The translations under genes and the position numbers were made by a program. The notes under the pieces are model-generated. The model was not told where the DNA came from. It did not search any database and was given only the letters and a program-made list of their open reading frames with translations. Shown here piece after piece: positions 24,931 to 37,900 of a stretch of DNA of 64,000 bases. The DNA comes from Bolinopsis microptera (taxonomy: Eukaryota; Ctenophora; Tentaculata; Lobata; Bolinopsidae): contig NC_087082.1 in assembly GCF_026151205.1 (NCBI RefSeq), positions 10,922,901 through 10,986,900 of the forward strand, given 5' to 3'. Position 1 is the first letter of the stretch. Every line of letters begins with the position of its first letter.

Positions 24931-25768
24931 CCTCACTACACAGGGGGGGCTGAAACCAGGTTTTCGATCAAATGCTGCCATTTTGCATTTGTAGTCAAAC
25001 GTCGCCAACAGTTGCGCTTTATACATAATGCAGCGATTTCATTGGACGAAAGCAACTTTTGGCGACGTTTGACTTGCTCTATCCAGAGCCCTTGCGCTTG
25101 CAGTAGCGCGCGCCCGCCTCACGGCGGTAAAAAGGGCTCTACACTCTAGCCATCAACCCACCCAACGATTTTGGCACCACTCTACAGTGGTGCCAAAATT
25201 ACCCGCGCTTTTGTCCTCATATGCGACGTGTGTAGCCTTTCAGACATTAATTGCGTAAACGAGGTGTCGTACGTCACCTCAAGATCGGGTGACAGGGGGC
25301 TGACCATGCCCGAACCTAATTGATCATTAATTGGGTCTGAGGTCACTTGATTATGAGCATATGAGGTCACGTGACTCTGACGTCACCAGACCTTGTCCTC
25401 CGTTTCCCGCTTATTGAACCAGGTGAGCTTGCATGCTTGTGAATGAAGGTGTAAGTACAGCTGTACTGTAATTTATACCTAATTAACCCCTATACACTGT
25501 CACTATGCACTATAGAAACCTGATAAGTGGTTACTGCATACTGGAGAGAGAAGTGCCAAGACTACCTGCGCTACATAGACGCTGTTGTCAGCACTGCGCA
25601 CGCGCGCACGAACCTTCCCATCGGGGTTCGTGGATAGGTGCTTTTCTTGACTTGTGAAACAAGCGCGCCCAAAGTGGCGCGAAAGCACATGGTTAAGTGA
25701 AACGTTTGACTACACATGGCATCGTTTGATCGAAAACCTGGTTTCAGCTCCCCCTGTGTGCTGTGGCC
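24929..25768. mobile_element. TA-flanked inverted-repeat element
   Basis: The ends are GGCCTCACTACACAGGGGG and, in reverse complement, GGCCACAGCACACAGGGGG. Both continue as GCTGAAACCAGGTTTTCGAT (right copy AGCTGAAACC..) for about 50 bp, and both are flanked by TA. There is no transposase. It contains a GC-rich block (GCGCTTGCAGTAGCGCGCGC near 25096) found elsewhere in the window. It is probably a non-autonomous Tc1/mariner-like element. Confidence 0.65.
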
Positions 25769-26200
25769 TAATTATAAAACTGCGCAGCTTTAACATTGCA
25801 GATTCTTGTTCTCTGATTGGCTGAATCGTATCACGTGGTACGTGCTGCAATTGCATTTTTGGAATAATTGAAGCGTGCAAATGCAATGAACTAACGAGCG
25901 CGCGCGGAGTTCAACAAGCTGTGAAGAGGCGATCACCTGTAGTAATATCGCCAGCCAGTAAGGTCTGCTGGGCTGAGTGCCGGGTCCTGCAGATGAGTCG
26001 GGGACCTCAGCTAGGCTTTTGTGTTCATACTTAGCTTACTATATTAAACATAATTGAAAATTATTAAAAGGATTTGCATTAAATTTGGCATGCTTAACGC
26101 CTCCCATGTTGCTTTATCCATAGCCCTTGCGCTTGCAGTGGCGCGCGCCCGCCTCCCGGCTGTAAACAAGCGCGCACACAGTCGCGCGAAAGCACGTGGT
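25085..26200. repeat. GC-rich dispersed repeat, GCGCTTGCAGTAGCGCG family
   Basis: Related blocks at about 25090-25125, 25650-25700 and 26124-26215 share CCCTTGCGCTTGCAGT.GCGCG and GTGAAACAAGCGCG..GCGCGAAAGCAC.TGGTTA. Further members lie at about 55300-55330, 55740-55785, 56012-56030 and 56405-56480. The family stands out as GC- and CpG-rich in AT-rich surroundings. Confidence 0.65.
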
Positions 26201-26779
26201 TACAGGTTAAGTGAATCGCCCATGCAGTAAACTCCGAAGTTTCAATGTACTACAACATATAGTAATGAAGGATGCTCCTACGGCAAAAAAGCAGTAATAC
26301 ATTTTTCACTCTGTGTGAGCATAACATAAAAAATTGGTGCGCCGCGCATATTTTAATTGACGCGCCATGCGCTTATTTTGTATTTCAACTGATTTATACC
26401 GCACTGTAAAAATCGAGCGCTTCATAAACAACCAATTGTGTTGAATCCCTTTTATATTTTTTAAAGAATTTTCAGATCTTCTAATTCTCCTCAGATCTAC
26501 TTCTTTTCAGTTTTTTTTTGGATTTTACTTGGGGATCCAAGGCTTTGTGTTTAATATTAATATGACTGCGAAGCTTACATCATACATTACCCTGAAGATA
26601 TTATTACTTCGAAAAAATTTGCACACGTTCTTTAAAACAATCTGTACCAAATCATGGCAACATTTATAACAAAACTTCGGTTTTCAGCATAAACATAGTA
26701 TTTCAGCAAAATATTTTAGGTTCCTAATAATATAAAAAGTTCTCAACTTTCTGGAAATATGCTGTCATGATGACAAAAG

Positions 26780-27640
26780 CTTATTTCCTCGTTCATATGC
26801 CTCACGTTTTGTTTTTCCGACAACAAATATATTGGTATCATCAGCTAATGTAACAAATGATCCTAGTTTAGAACTGTTTGTAATGTCGTTCATATCAAAA
26901 AGAAATAGGAGAGGTCCACGTATTGAACCCTACAGGACACCAAATTGAATAGATTGGGTATCGTTTTTACGCTTGATTAAAAAGCTTGCACAAAAGATGG
27001 AATCTCCAACGGGTCAGCGATTTTCAGACTCAGTTTCATATCTTAGAAAGCGCTTGCGCTTTGAGGTATTAAAGACAACAGTTATTTCGATAAGGGGGGA
27101 CAGAGGGCCCAAGTTGCGACATAAACCAGACAATTTTGAAGATTTAGATTTAAATATTGAGCCCTTTGGCTAGAGAATACTTTCTTAGATATTTTGGACA
27201 GTTTTTAATATTGGTAATGTTAATGAATTGTAATTGATTGATATGTAATATTTAGGCCCGTGGCCAGTTTTCACGTAAAGTTATGCTATTACAATAGATA
27301 GGGTATCTGATTTTTCTACCACAACTTCGGTGTATTGTAGCCTGTTTGCTGTTTGTCAAGTAGCTTTTTATGAGGTTATTTGCAACTCCTCTTTACTTAC
27401 TCCACATCCCTCTAATTTTATAAAAAATGTTGAATGGTCGATGGTGTCAAAAGCTTTGCTTAGGTCAATGAATATTCCTAAAACATAACTCTTAAGTTTA
27501 TATATAAATGGGGGCTTGGTTTGCCTCTTCTTCTTGCCCCTAAGTTCGTTAATAATATACCAGGTTTTCTTGCTGTCTTCACAGTTGTTTAGGATTTCGT
27601 TACAGTAATGCCAACGTTTGGCAGCTTTAATTATAGCTTA
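26780..27640 (-). mobile_element. decayed non-LTR retrotransposon (LINE) reverse transcriptase
   Basis: Read on the minus strand from 27640 downwards: KKTWYIINELRGKKK, then FIDLSKAFDTIDH (the conserved reverse transcriptase block with the first Asp), KLEGCGVS, and after a gap GSIRGPLLFLF and LADDTNIFV (the catalytic ADD block). The order is right for a LINE, but about 150 residues are missing between INEL and FIDL. The spacing before GSIRGPLL is too long, and stops interrupt the frame. It is a dead copy. A plus-strand open stretch (26973-27173) inside it does not belong to the reverse transcriptase and may be a separate insertion. Confidence 0.8.
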
Positions 27641-28017
27641 AATCATCCTACGATAAGCACTAAATACTTAGTGGTAGAGCAAAATATTACCACCAGGGTT
27701 TTTATTAGTAACAGTGTCAGACCACTCCTTACGCAGTTCATGTTTTCTTTCTGGATGATACTGTGTGGATGTGTGGACGTGTGTGGACTGCGTGGATGTG
27801 TGGGCTGTGTGGATGATACTGGATGAAAATACACTTTTTGTCTGATTTACGGTCATAACAATACACCACCAACATTAATGATTAGTTCTATAACCTACAA
27901 ATATCAGTGGCGTAATGTTGCCACCGACAAATAAGTATGAAAATTACTATAAAAACTTGGATTTCAGCAAAGAATATAAGATTTACATTTAATCTATTCA
28001 TATAATCAATATTCAGA
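27641..28017. other. spacer upstream of the kizuna-like gene
   Basis: Contains GTGTGGATG-type short repeats near 27765-27815 and CAGTGGCGTAATG near 27906, which resembles the ends of the 60-bp element at 41643. ATATTCAG at 28009-28016 ends one base before the kizuna-like ATG. Confidence 0.4.
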
Positions 28018-29885
28018 ATGCTTAGTTACGAAGAATTGGCAGTTAAAGCTTCACAGTTGGATGAGAAAATCAACGAGAGTTTAGTAAAAAAGGAGTCACT
28101 TAAAACTCAAGAATTGGTTTCAAACTCTAAAGCCAGTTATCAGCGAAGTGCTTACTTGAAGAAGCTGCATGAAAAGTTGAATTTAGTGATAATGAGTAGA
28201 AATAAAGCTCATGAAGCAAACAAACGTTTACTGAGTGATTTTGACAGGATTCAAAAGCATTTAGCCCTCATGGATTCAAAAACAGAAATTTTAATGTCTA
28301 AGGTCGATAATCAAAAGACTTTCTTGGACACTCATTACCCTAACTGGCGTGAAAAGGCTAATATGTTTGTTTCCCCATCGTATATCTCACAAGAGAATAT
28401 GTTCAACATGTTGGACACTTTGAGATGTCGACTAAAGGAGTCAGAAAATGTGTCATTTCAGAACTTTCCTCCAAGCAGTAAGTTGAACTTAGATGGCCAT
28501 CAAAGTCTTGCATCAATGTTGGTAAACGAGAAAAATGGTGAAAGCAGTATATCTAGCCACAACTCTAAGTTAAATAAAGATGTCAGTACGGAAAATATTG
28601 TCAAGAGTGATGATAAAAAAAGAACTAATCCCAATCGATCAATCAAAGTTATGACTCAGAAAGAGCCACATATAACCTCAAACATCCATGTTGAAAAAAC
28701 AGATACATTAACTAACATTACTGAATCTGTTGAACTACCTTCAAATTTAAGAACAGATCTAACTGTTGGAACTGCTACAGAGGAGGCTCTTTCTCCTAGA
28801 CAGAGCCTTGAATTCTCAGCTGAGAATACAACTGAAGATACATCTGTTGTTGATCCATTACAAAATGCTCAGAAGTTTTCATACAAGCTACCTGATACTA
28901 GGTATGATGATGAAGAATTGGATACAGATTTTTCTGAAGGCAACATCGAAAACATGCTTAGTCCTGCAAAAAAACCTGCCACGTCTCCAGTACATTCACC
29001 CAAAGAGCAGCCAAGACGTAGCTCAAAAGAGAACATTATTGATTCACCAGGTGGTTCAGTTGATACTGTGATTAAGTCACCACCTGGATATCAGAAAAAC
29101 AAAGCCGCTGTTAAATTGTCGACTCCTATCAGCAAGGTTAGTTCATCATTGCTCTTAAATGGGCTATTTTCCCTAGATACTATTGGGCTATTAGCACATA
29201 ATTACTTCAATGAGTTTAACATCTAGTTATACTAGATGCAGATACTGTCTGATGGAAAAGGAAGTAAGAGAATGTGAAAGCATGAAAGCAGTGGATTGCA
29301 CGTGTAATAGTCAAAGTAGTTCAGCAGTACGAACGGTGATGTCATTATATTAATTACAAACAAACATAAAAATGTAAGCTCAATAATATTCAGATTGGCA
29401 GATTGCTTCATCTTACTTTATTTACTTTATTTAAAGTCATGATAACTAGTTGCATGTCAGAGAAAAGTTTAATTTTCAGCATTTTCATTTCAAATACCTA
29501 ACTGTAGTTGTACCATTTACAGCATGGTATAGTGGCCAGGTTGCATTGAACTATGTTGAATAGTTGAATGTTGATTCCTGCAGGCTGTTATTCAAACCCT
29601 GGTTATCAGCGTGAAGTTAAAATTATTTTAACCATTTCTCAGCAACTTTTATTTTATGTGATTAACAAATAACACGGCTACGGTTTTCAGATGGTGGATA
29701 ACAGTGCTCACGAAGACACCGAACAAGACCACATCAGTAAGTCTGTCATTACCCCGAACAAAAGAAAATCAGCACTAGATCGGTTAAATGAGTCCTCAGA
29801 TTCTGACATTGCGTTCAATGACAATAGTGTACACAAAGAAAGGTCTGCTCCCGACAGTGAGGATGATTTTGATTTTTTTGACTGA
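28018..29885 (+). CDS. kizuna-like centrosomal protein
   Basis: Two exons, 28018-29136 and 29691-29885, join in phase (AGCAAG|GTTAGT, TTTTCAG|ATGGTG), giving 437 residues. The N-terminal 110 residues are predicted coiled coil: YEELAVKASQLDEKI, then SAYLKKLHEKLNLVI and NKAHEANKRLLSDFDRIQKH. The last block aligns in my reading with the kizuna (KIZ) N-terminus, which has a similar KKAH..N..YL..F.R.Q.H pattern. Residues about 140-400 are Ser/Thr/Lys-rich with several SP sites, as expected of a phosphorylated, disordered centrosomal scaffold. The C-terminus is acidic (SEDDFDFFD). Kizuna stabilises pericentriolar material in vertebrates; here that role is inferred. It could be another coiled-coil protein. 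SPEF1 begins 700 bp downstream on the same strand. Confidence 0.6.
29265..29390 (+). repeat. dispersed repeat copy B
   Basis: Reverse-complement counterpart of 4080-4200, with shared blocks CGGTGATGTCATTATATTAA and CAGTGGATTGCACGTGTAAT. It lies in the single intron of the kizuna-like gene. Confidence 0.7.
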
Positions 29886-30587
29886 ATTAAATATGATCTA
29901 TTACAGATTGTAAACTTTTCCTGAGATTTTCCTGTAAGTTGTGTTGGAAAGTTGCCGCGGTGAGAGTTAATGACCTGTAATATTACTATTAACAAACAGT
30001 TTACCATTGACAATAGTTTTGTGCCACCAGCAGTTTTATTGTATTCATTCAGTACCTTCAATGTGAACAAAACATATTGTGGACAGTGCATAAGAGTAAT
30101 ACAAGAGTCGCCTCATTATCGTGTGTCCATAATAATCCTCACTGTTTACTGTGCATTTTATCTCCCTCTCATTGAATAAGTTACTGAGTCTTGTTAACCT
30201 ACGTAACTTTTATTTGTTATTATCCATATATTTAAACTTATGGTGCCCCTGTTTGTTTATTTGCGCTTATTTTTTGTAAATCATCTTTTGTCACCCGACC
30301 AGTTTGATATTCTTGCTACTTGACTTGTGCTAAAATTTTTAATTTATTTTGATGCAATATAAATGTTAATAATGACGTAATCATAATGAATTAAAATCTT
30401 CTTTACAAGATAATGTTAGTTACTAACAAGGTAATGTTTAAGTCGTTAACTTAACTCAGCATATTATAAAAGCTGCTTGCTTATTGATAAAAACTAATGT
30501 TCCCAAAATTATTGAACACGACGCAACGATTTAAATTATTTATGACCTTTAACCGTAAAATATGATTACAGAATCTAGCTATGAGTA
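29886..30587. other. kizuna-like/SPEF1 spacer
   Basis: AT-rich 3' flank of the kizuna-like gene and promoter region of SPEF1. No further gene is recognised. Confidence 0.4.
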
Positions 30588-31956
30588 ATGGATGAAGATT
30601 CAATACAGCTACTTTATGCTTGGATTGATGAAATTGTTCTCTCCCGACCCAAGAGAAACATAACTCGAGACTTTAGCGATGGAGGTTAGAACAGTTTAAG
30701 GAACAACAAGCTCAACAATTGTTCATCTGATGTATTATTTTGGGGGGGGGGGCCAATGGCATAAATGGAGAAAATGGAGAATTACTCATGGGTTTTTCCA
30801 TTTTCTCCATAGAAATAGTCTCCATTTTATGCCATTTTATGCCATTTTATGCCATTGAAAACCTGAAAAATTTAGAATTTCGAGAAAAATTATTTTAAAA
30901 AAAGATATTTTCGGCCAATAATGAACAGGGTATCTTGAAACATGGAGAAAAGTGGTTTTCCAGAAAAACTTTGAAAAATGTTGACTTAGAAAATGTTCGG
31001 TCCGAGTCATTTACGATACGTACCTCCCGTATCGAGAGCTCCCGATTCCGAGCTCGTGTTGCAATGGGGAGGCCTGCCTTCCGAGATCGCATTACCTCGA
31101 GTCCAAAATTGTGTATCGAGGGGAAGGTGTGGACTTCGAAAAACCGAAAAAATATTTTCGGGTAATAATGAAGAGGGAAGCATGAAACGTGGAGAAAAGC
31201 GGTTTTCAGAAAAAATTTGAAAAATTTTGACTTAGAAAATTACCCCTCGGTACACAATTTTGGACTCGAGGCTTCCCCCTGATAATGCGATCTCGGAAGG
31301 CAGGCCTCCCCTTTGCAACACGAGCTCGGAATCGGGAGCTCTCGATGCGAGAGGTACGTATCGAGAATGACTCGGGCCGAAAATTTTTTAAGTCAAAATT
31401 TTTCAAAGTTTTTCTAAAAACCACTTTTCTCCACGTTTCATGCTACCCTCTTCATTATTAGCCGAAAATATTTTTTTGGTTTTTCGGGTCAACGAAGTCT
31501 GCACCTACCCCTCGATACACAAATTTGGATTCGAGGCTTCCCCCTGGTAATGCATCTCGGAAGGCAGGCCTCCCCTTTGCAGTGCGAGCTGGTTTCGACT
31601 TTCGAGGATGTAGGTCTCACTTCTCAGTGCCTATTACTCACTCCTGCTGTAGCCTGTAGAAATAACTTTACACTAGGCTTGAGTAATTATGAGTTTGCCT
31701 GAAGTGTGCCTCTACTAACCTAGTATAAGCATCTAGTAGCCTACTATGAGCTTTCATAAGCATGTTACACCCCTAGTAAGCGTAAATAAACATGTTAGGA
31801 TGTCCAATTTAGGTGTTAAATGGTGTTAAAGATGAAATTTCGAAGACAAAATTCATGGCATAAAATGGAGAAAATGGAGAATTACTCATGGGTTTTTCCA
31901 TTTTCTCCATAGAAAAAGTCTCCATTTTATGCCATTTTATGCCATTTTATGCCATT

Positions 31957-31987
<31 letters not shown>

Positions 31988-34900
31988 CATTATTTTCATT
32001 GCAGTTATTTTTCATCTTTATTATACTCTTTTTCTAACCTTTTTTGTTTTTTTTTTCTAAGCCTCCTGAAACTAACGTAGTCCTAATTATAATCCACAGT
32101 ACTGGCCGCTGAGACTATAGCCCACTTTCTGCCGAATTTGGTGGAACTACACAATTACACTCCAGCAAATAACTCTCAACAGAAGAGAACCAATTGGGAA
32201 ACTCTTAACAGTGAGTAAATAAGAGAGAGGAGAGGGAGAGTAAATAATCTCTCGGCTCTCCTTGGGACATTTTATAGCTGTGGCAGCGTTCTTTAGTTTG
32301 ACGTTATTATTGCTCATAATTTGCACAGCCATTAGGTTTATCGTGTAGTAGTGTAGTACATATATATTCAAATTTTATTTTGAAGTAGATGATTTAAATC
32401 TGACTGCAAGACAGCTTCAAAATCTCTGCATTTTTTTACCCTGCAGTCTGCACAACATATGATTACAGAATCTATTAGTATTATTTCTCGCTTGAATGAC
32501 TTAAATGTACATCTTTGTTGGGTATATTTTAATGTCGAAGCGTGTAATAAATGTTAGATTTTTTTTATTTGTCAAGAAAAGACTATTATTAATATTAAGA
32601 AAATATCCGTATGTGGTCCTGATTTAGAATAAACAACAATATTTAGGCAATATACAATATCTCATCCACAATATCTCATCCACACTTATCATACACAACG
32701 TTACTAATTCGGCAATTTTACATATCACTTATTTTTGTCGATATCAGTAATACGTACACTGTACATTGTACAATGTACATCAAGTCTGACAAATCTCATT
32801 ATAATTTCAGGGAAAGTTTTCAAGAAGTTTGACTTCAATGTTCCACCAAACATTATAAATGGCATCATCTTGTGCAAGCCTGGAGTTATCGAGATTGTTC
32901 TACACAACCTGCGTGTTAAGGTACTTGAATATTTTCAGTTTGTATTTCAGATTAAAACCCAGAGTACAGGGTCACAGGGTGGCCCTGTGTTATGATCCAA
33001 TATTGAAATGTAGATTGTAGAGACTGGTTATGGGAGGGGTCACCTTTAGTTGTTAAATTCCGGAGTCTCGCTTTTCTCGGTTAGATAGCTAATTTAGCTA
33101 CAATTTTTCGCCATTTATTTCTCTAATTTCAAGGTTCAATGGGGAAATGGCAATTACAACTCGTCTACCCAATTTTTAATTCAAACTTAGTCTGCGAATT
33201 TTTGGAGTCACCTGTTTGATAGTTTCCGACGGTAAAATTGGCAAAAACGTTTGCATATTTAACTGAGCCGTATTTTATTGGACCTTCTTTGTCATATTAT
33301 ATAATAATTTTAATTTTAGAAAGTTTCTGTCAAAGTAAAGACACTGGAATTGTTACTTTTAATTGACGAATTCGATTCAAAATAAACATAAAACCAGTCG
33401 AGATATGTTTCAGTTAAAAAATCAAGTGCTCAATTTATTTTGGGAAATATTCCCCGATAAAGCACTGGTAAATCAAAATTATTAAATTAAGCCACAAAAA
33501 AGCATTTTCAGGACAAAATAATCAGTTCAATGTTCATCTTATTTCACCTCCCTACTCCGATCCAATCAACCAAGGATCCTTCTCAGCAAGGATTCTTCTC
33601 AGCAAGGATCCTTCTCAGCAATGATCCTTCTCAGCAAGGATCCTTCTCAGCAAGGATCCTTCTCAGCAAGGATATGATCTAGTGGTGCTTCTTTAAATGC
33701 TTCACTAGGACCTCGTCGATCCGGTGACCGACGAATTCTCCCAGAACCTCCCATTGGTCTCGTAGTTTATCTAGTATCTCACTTGACACAACCTGAATTA
33801 CAGATGATTTGATGATATTGCCATACCTAGACATATTATCAGTAAACATGTAGAACGATTATTTGCTGTAATAAAATATTCAAAAGGTTTTATATTAATA
33901 TGATCCACAGGGCACAGTATTTAAAATTGTACCAACGTAGAGTATAACGGTGCACGGGCCACGGAAGTTTTAGAATTTTATGTTTATTATTATTATTATT
34001 ATTTTATAACTGATTTAAATTATGATAAATCCACCACACGACTACTAAAATCACTAACATTATTGAAAAACTCGGACGGGTAGAGTACGTCCCAGGGATC
34101 ACCAGGGCATGTAATCCGCTCTTCAGTGATCGTTCCGTGCCTCTCAGTAGCGTAGAGGATGGTCTCCCACCGCAAGAAAGCCTCTCCCACAAGAGAATCC
34201 TCGAAGTCTGAGCACATTCCCGATGAGAACATTTGGCTTACTTCCCCAGCTTCCAGTTGCCTTTTGTAGACGTTCAGCTTTAGGAGTTCACCTCCGAAAG
34301 AATATCCCTTGTGGAATATAGCTTCCATTGTCGCCTTCTGGTGGTTCTGTCCTATAGCTATTGTTCCTCCCATGGTCAGTTTTACGTCACCAGATGCTTC
34401 CTGTGCTATTACCTGCCCATCAAAATATAATACCCTGGTCTTAGTCTCATAAGTCATAACCCCATGTTATGCAGAGGTGGTGCCATTCATTTGAAGGAAA
34501 GGCCTGGCCGTTCTCTATATGGTCCTTGTTCATGAAAGCCCAGCCCCTTATCCTGCCTGCAATTAAGATCTCATTCATCTTGGAAGGTGCATTGTACGTG
34601 AACCAGGCATCATGAGTACCATCAGCTGTTTTCTTGTTGATCCACGAACAGACCGAAATGGCTTCCTTTACCGGTTCCATGTCCAGTTGCAGCATCATAT
34701 AACTACCGGTGTCATACCCAAATCTAAGAGATGTTGGCAAACTGTGCGAGTGCACATGAACTAGTAGAAGTAAAAATAAAGCGAGCCTAGCCATTACCAT
34801 TACGCGTACTGAATAAAACTACTAGTTGTTTAAATAGTTGTTTAAATAGTTGTTTAAATTGACAAAAATTTCGAAAAACTGAATTTTGGATAGTTGGTGT

Positions 34901-37900
34901 CCCTTAAATATGCCATAAATTAGTCTCCGCGATATTTCATTCAATAATTACTCGTCATCACTCATCATCCTTATCATGGGTTATCTGTTTCCGGCTTATA
35001 CTCGTAGTTTACTGAAACACCGTAAAAATATAATAATTCTTCGTCCCCAGCTGTTGTTCCAGTACAGTTGCGTTTTACTAGATTCACGTTTCAGTGCAGA
35101 ATATTACAACCGTCTTAAGATTTAATTATGGGGCGCGGTTTTATCTATCCCTGCTAAAGGAAAGTAAGAACTTTTCCTTTACTCGGCCTAAATTAGATTT
35201 GAATGATGGAAAAATCGAATCAAAATATAATTTATGTACGGTGCTTTTTTGTCAAGATAAATCCGAACTTGATATTTTACCACTAATGAGTAATGTTAAT
35301 TGCAAATAAATAATAACTAATAAGCTCACCTGAAACCAACGAATGATATTGTGAGCTATAATTCTGCTTAATCTCACATGAAAAAGTTATTTGTCTGTAC
35401 TGTGTCTGTAAAAGTAAAATTTTACAGCAAGGTATAAGATATTCTCTGCCCTTGATTTTTCCATTGAAAACACAGAAATTATTTCATTTTTTTGTTCGAA
35501 CACATTGCAAAGTATACATTTTCACCACAACGAACAGCCTGGATTTGAAATCAATTTTTGAGTATTAAGTGGTGGTGAAAAACTTTAAAAATATCACCTT
35601 TATAATACCAAGTCCGCGTGTATTTTGATCTTTAAATTTGTTTCAGATCCTGAACTATAAGAAGCAACAAGACCAGGAAAGTGAAATTGATCTGAACGAA
35701 CTCAACGCTGAGACTGACTCGTGGAGCAATGGGCACCAGAATGCCTATTATCAAAACATGCCAGGTATGACATTTAATGATATTTGCTTGTACAAGCTAC
35801 ATGAACGCATAATTAAATACGTAATATAATATACTATGTAGTATAATATACTAGAAACCCGCTAGTCGAAAGCTTTGTTCGATGAAATTTTATAAATCAG
35901 TTATGTTTTAATTTCTTTTCATCGTCTAGCTCTGTTATACTGTAGAAATCATGGATTTTATTTGACAATGATAACAACGTTCGCGTTGTAAGTATTCGGA
36001 CTCCCTAAACGATACTTTTTACCGCATCATGAAATATTGATCACAACCAAAGTTATGAATAGGCATAGCGTGAATAGCGTGAATAGTCATCAAATGTGAG
36101 CTGGTCATGACGTATTATAATAATACTAGAAAACCCGTGGTCACAGGGAGGAAGCTAACACTAATAGTATTTTTTGTTAGTAAATTTTCATCGCATCAAA
36201 AAATATCCGTCACAACCGAAGATACAGCCGATTAAAATATTGCGAGGGTCCAACTCCATTTGCGAGCTGAAATTGGCCACAAAGAAGGGTCGGTTTTTTG
36301 GTCAATTTTCAGTGTCCCCGTTGCCGGAGGAATTTCGTCAAGTTTAAATAATAATATATATAATGAAGGAGCACACGTTTTAATTGTTCCCTGGTTAATT
36401 TAGGTCAATGTTGAAATCAACCACGTAGTCAAATTATAGAAATTGCAGAGCAACCAAAGTTCAGAAATTTCTCTTATATGCTCCTTTTTAAATTTTGCAA
36501 GCGGAGTTACGGCTCCGTGAAAATTATTGGTTTTACACTGTTTATATTTTCACCACATGTGTCTAAATACATATATATGTCCACATACTGTTTATAGTTA
36601 GCTGGGATAGGGTATTGCGGGAATCGCGAAAGAGGTGCGGTCAAAAAGGGCGTGGTAACTCGAAATGGCCCATGATTAACAATGTCTACCCAATTCAAAT
36701 ATGACTAATAGGGTTCAAAGAACAGAATTAAGTTAAGAAATTCCGGGGGTTTTCAGTTGTACTTGTAAGCGGGTCTGAAGCCAGATACAGGATTATTTGT
36801 GCCGTGTCTCACCGTGTCATGATTTAGTAATTACCGCGTTATGCAAATTATAAACCATTACATCTCATAGTAAATGTTCTGAGTAATGAACAGAGGAGGT
36901 TTTGTAAATTTAGTGATGTTATGTTGCAGAAGTATGATATGTACCTTAAAGACTAAGTTAAATGTCGACCAATTTCATGTTAATAACATAAATATAATAT
37001 GTTAGATATATTTCTGAAAACCAAGTTACTTAAATCTTTAAATAGACTGCACTTCCAAAATAACATTACCCATAGTTTGCATAACACGTATAACACGTTT
37101 ACTCCGTAACCTGTTCGTACTGGAAATTAGTGGCTAACTTAAGGGTTCCTTTATGAGATTATCCTCTTATCTCGGGAAGAGCCGAATATCTTACATTTAC
37201 ATTTACCAAATAAAATTGCTCAGTCTAACTGGACCCATAAACGTCCCAAATCTGAAATTACAAGCGTAATTCCACAATAATTATAAAACTAGTACCCTGC
37301 CAAATTAGCTGACATAACAATTCACGATTCTGAGCATTAAAGTTCCACGGTATTCCGGTCCCCATCATATTCCAATAGATGTAAAATTACACAACAGTAC
37401 CCACTCCCAGCCATCCTCTGCTTCCCACAATCCCACCGCCCTGTATAATGTTTCTCACGTTGCCATGGAAACGGGTAATTGTATGTACAGGACAATATTT
37501 TGAGCGTGTTGCTGCAGCGCTGTATTAGATAACTGATAACTAGAGCTTACTAAGGGTCATGTTGAGGAAGTGTTGTGACAGATACGGCGAGCTGAGTGAC
37601 TAATTAAATAATTAACAGCTAATTAGTATTTTCAGTTATTGTTCCGTTATATTAATATCGTTAATGATTTACAATTAATGTGCACAACATATAACGTTTC
37701 AATGTTAACAACATGTTGAGGAACGATGAATTAGACTGTAAAACATTTAACTTCATTGGGTGGCGCGTTACCATGGACACGTTTTAGACAAAATAAACCC
37801 TTCCAATTGTTGTTTTCCATCCCAACTCAAACTTAAATAAACTGTGCCTGATTCTACTTAACTGACTGACTAAAACACAAAATTGCCCACTGAAAGAAGC

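Noticed and set aside
27600-27840. Small genes (63-72 codons) around 27.6-27.8 kb
   Set aside because: They overlap the 5' part of the decayed LINE and simple GTGTGGATG repeats.
30742-31988. CRISPR-like array or LTR element from the repeated terminal modules
   Set aside because: No regular spacers, no coding region, no LTR hallmarks. The 8-bp duplication and G/C-run ends indicate a DNA transposon-like insertion.
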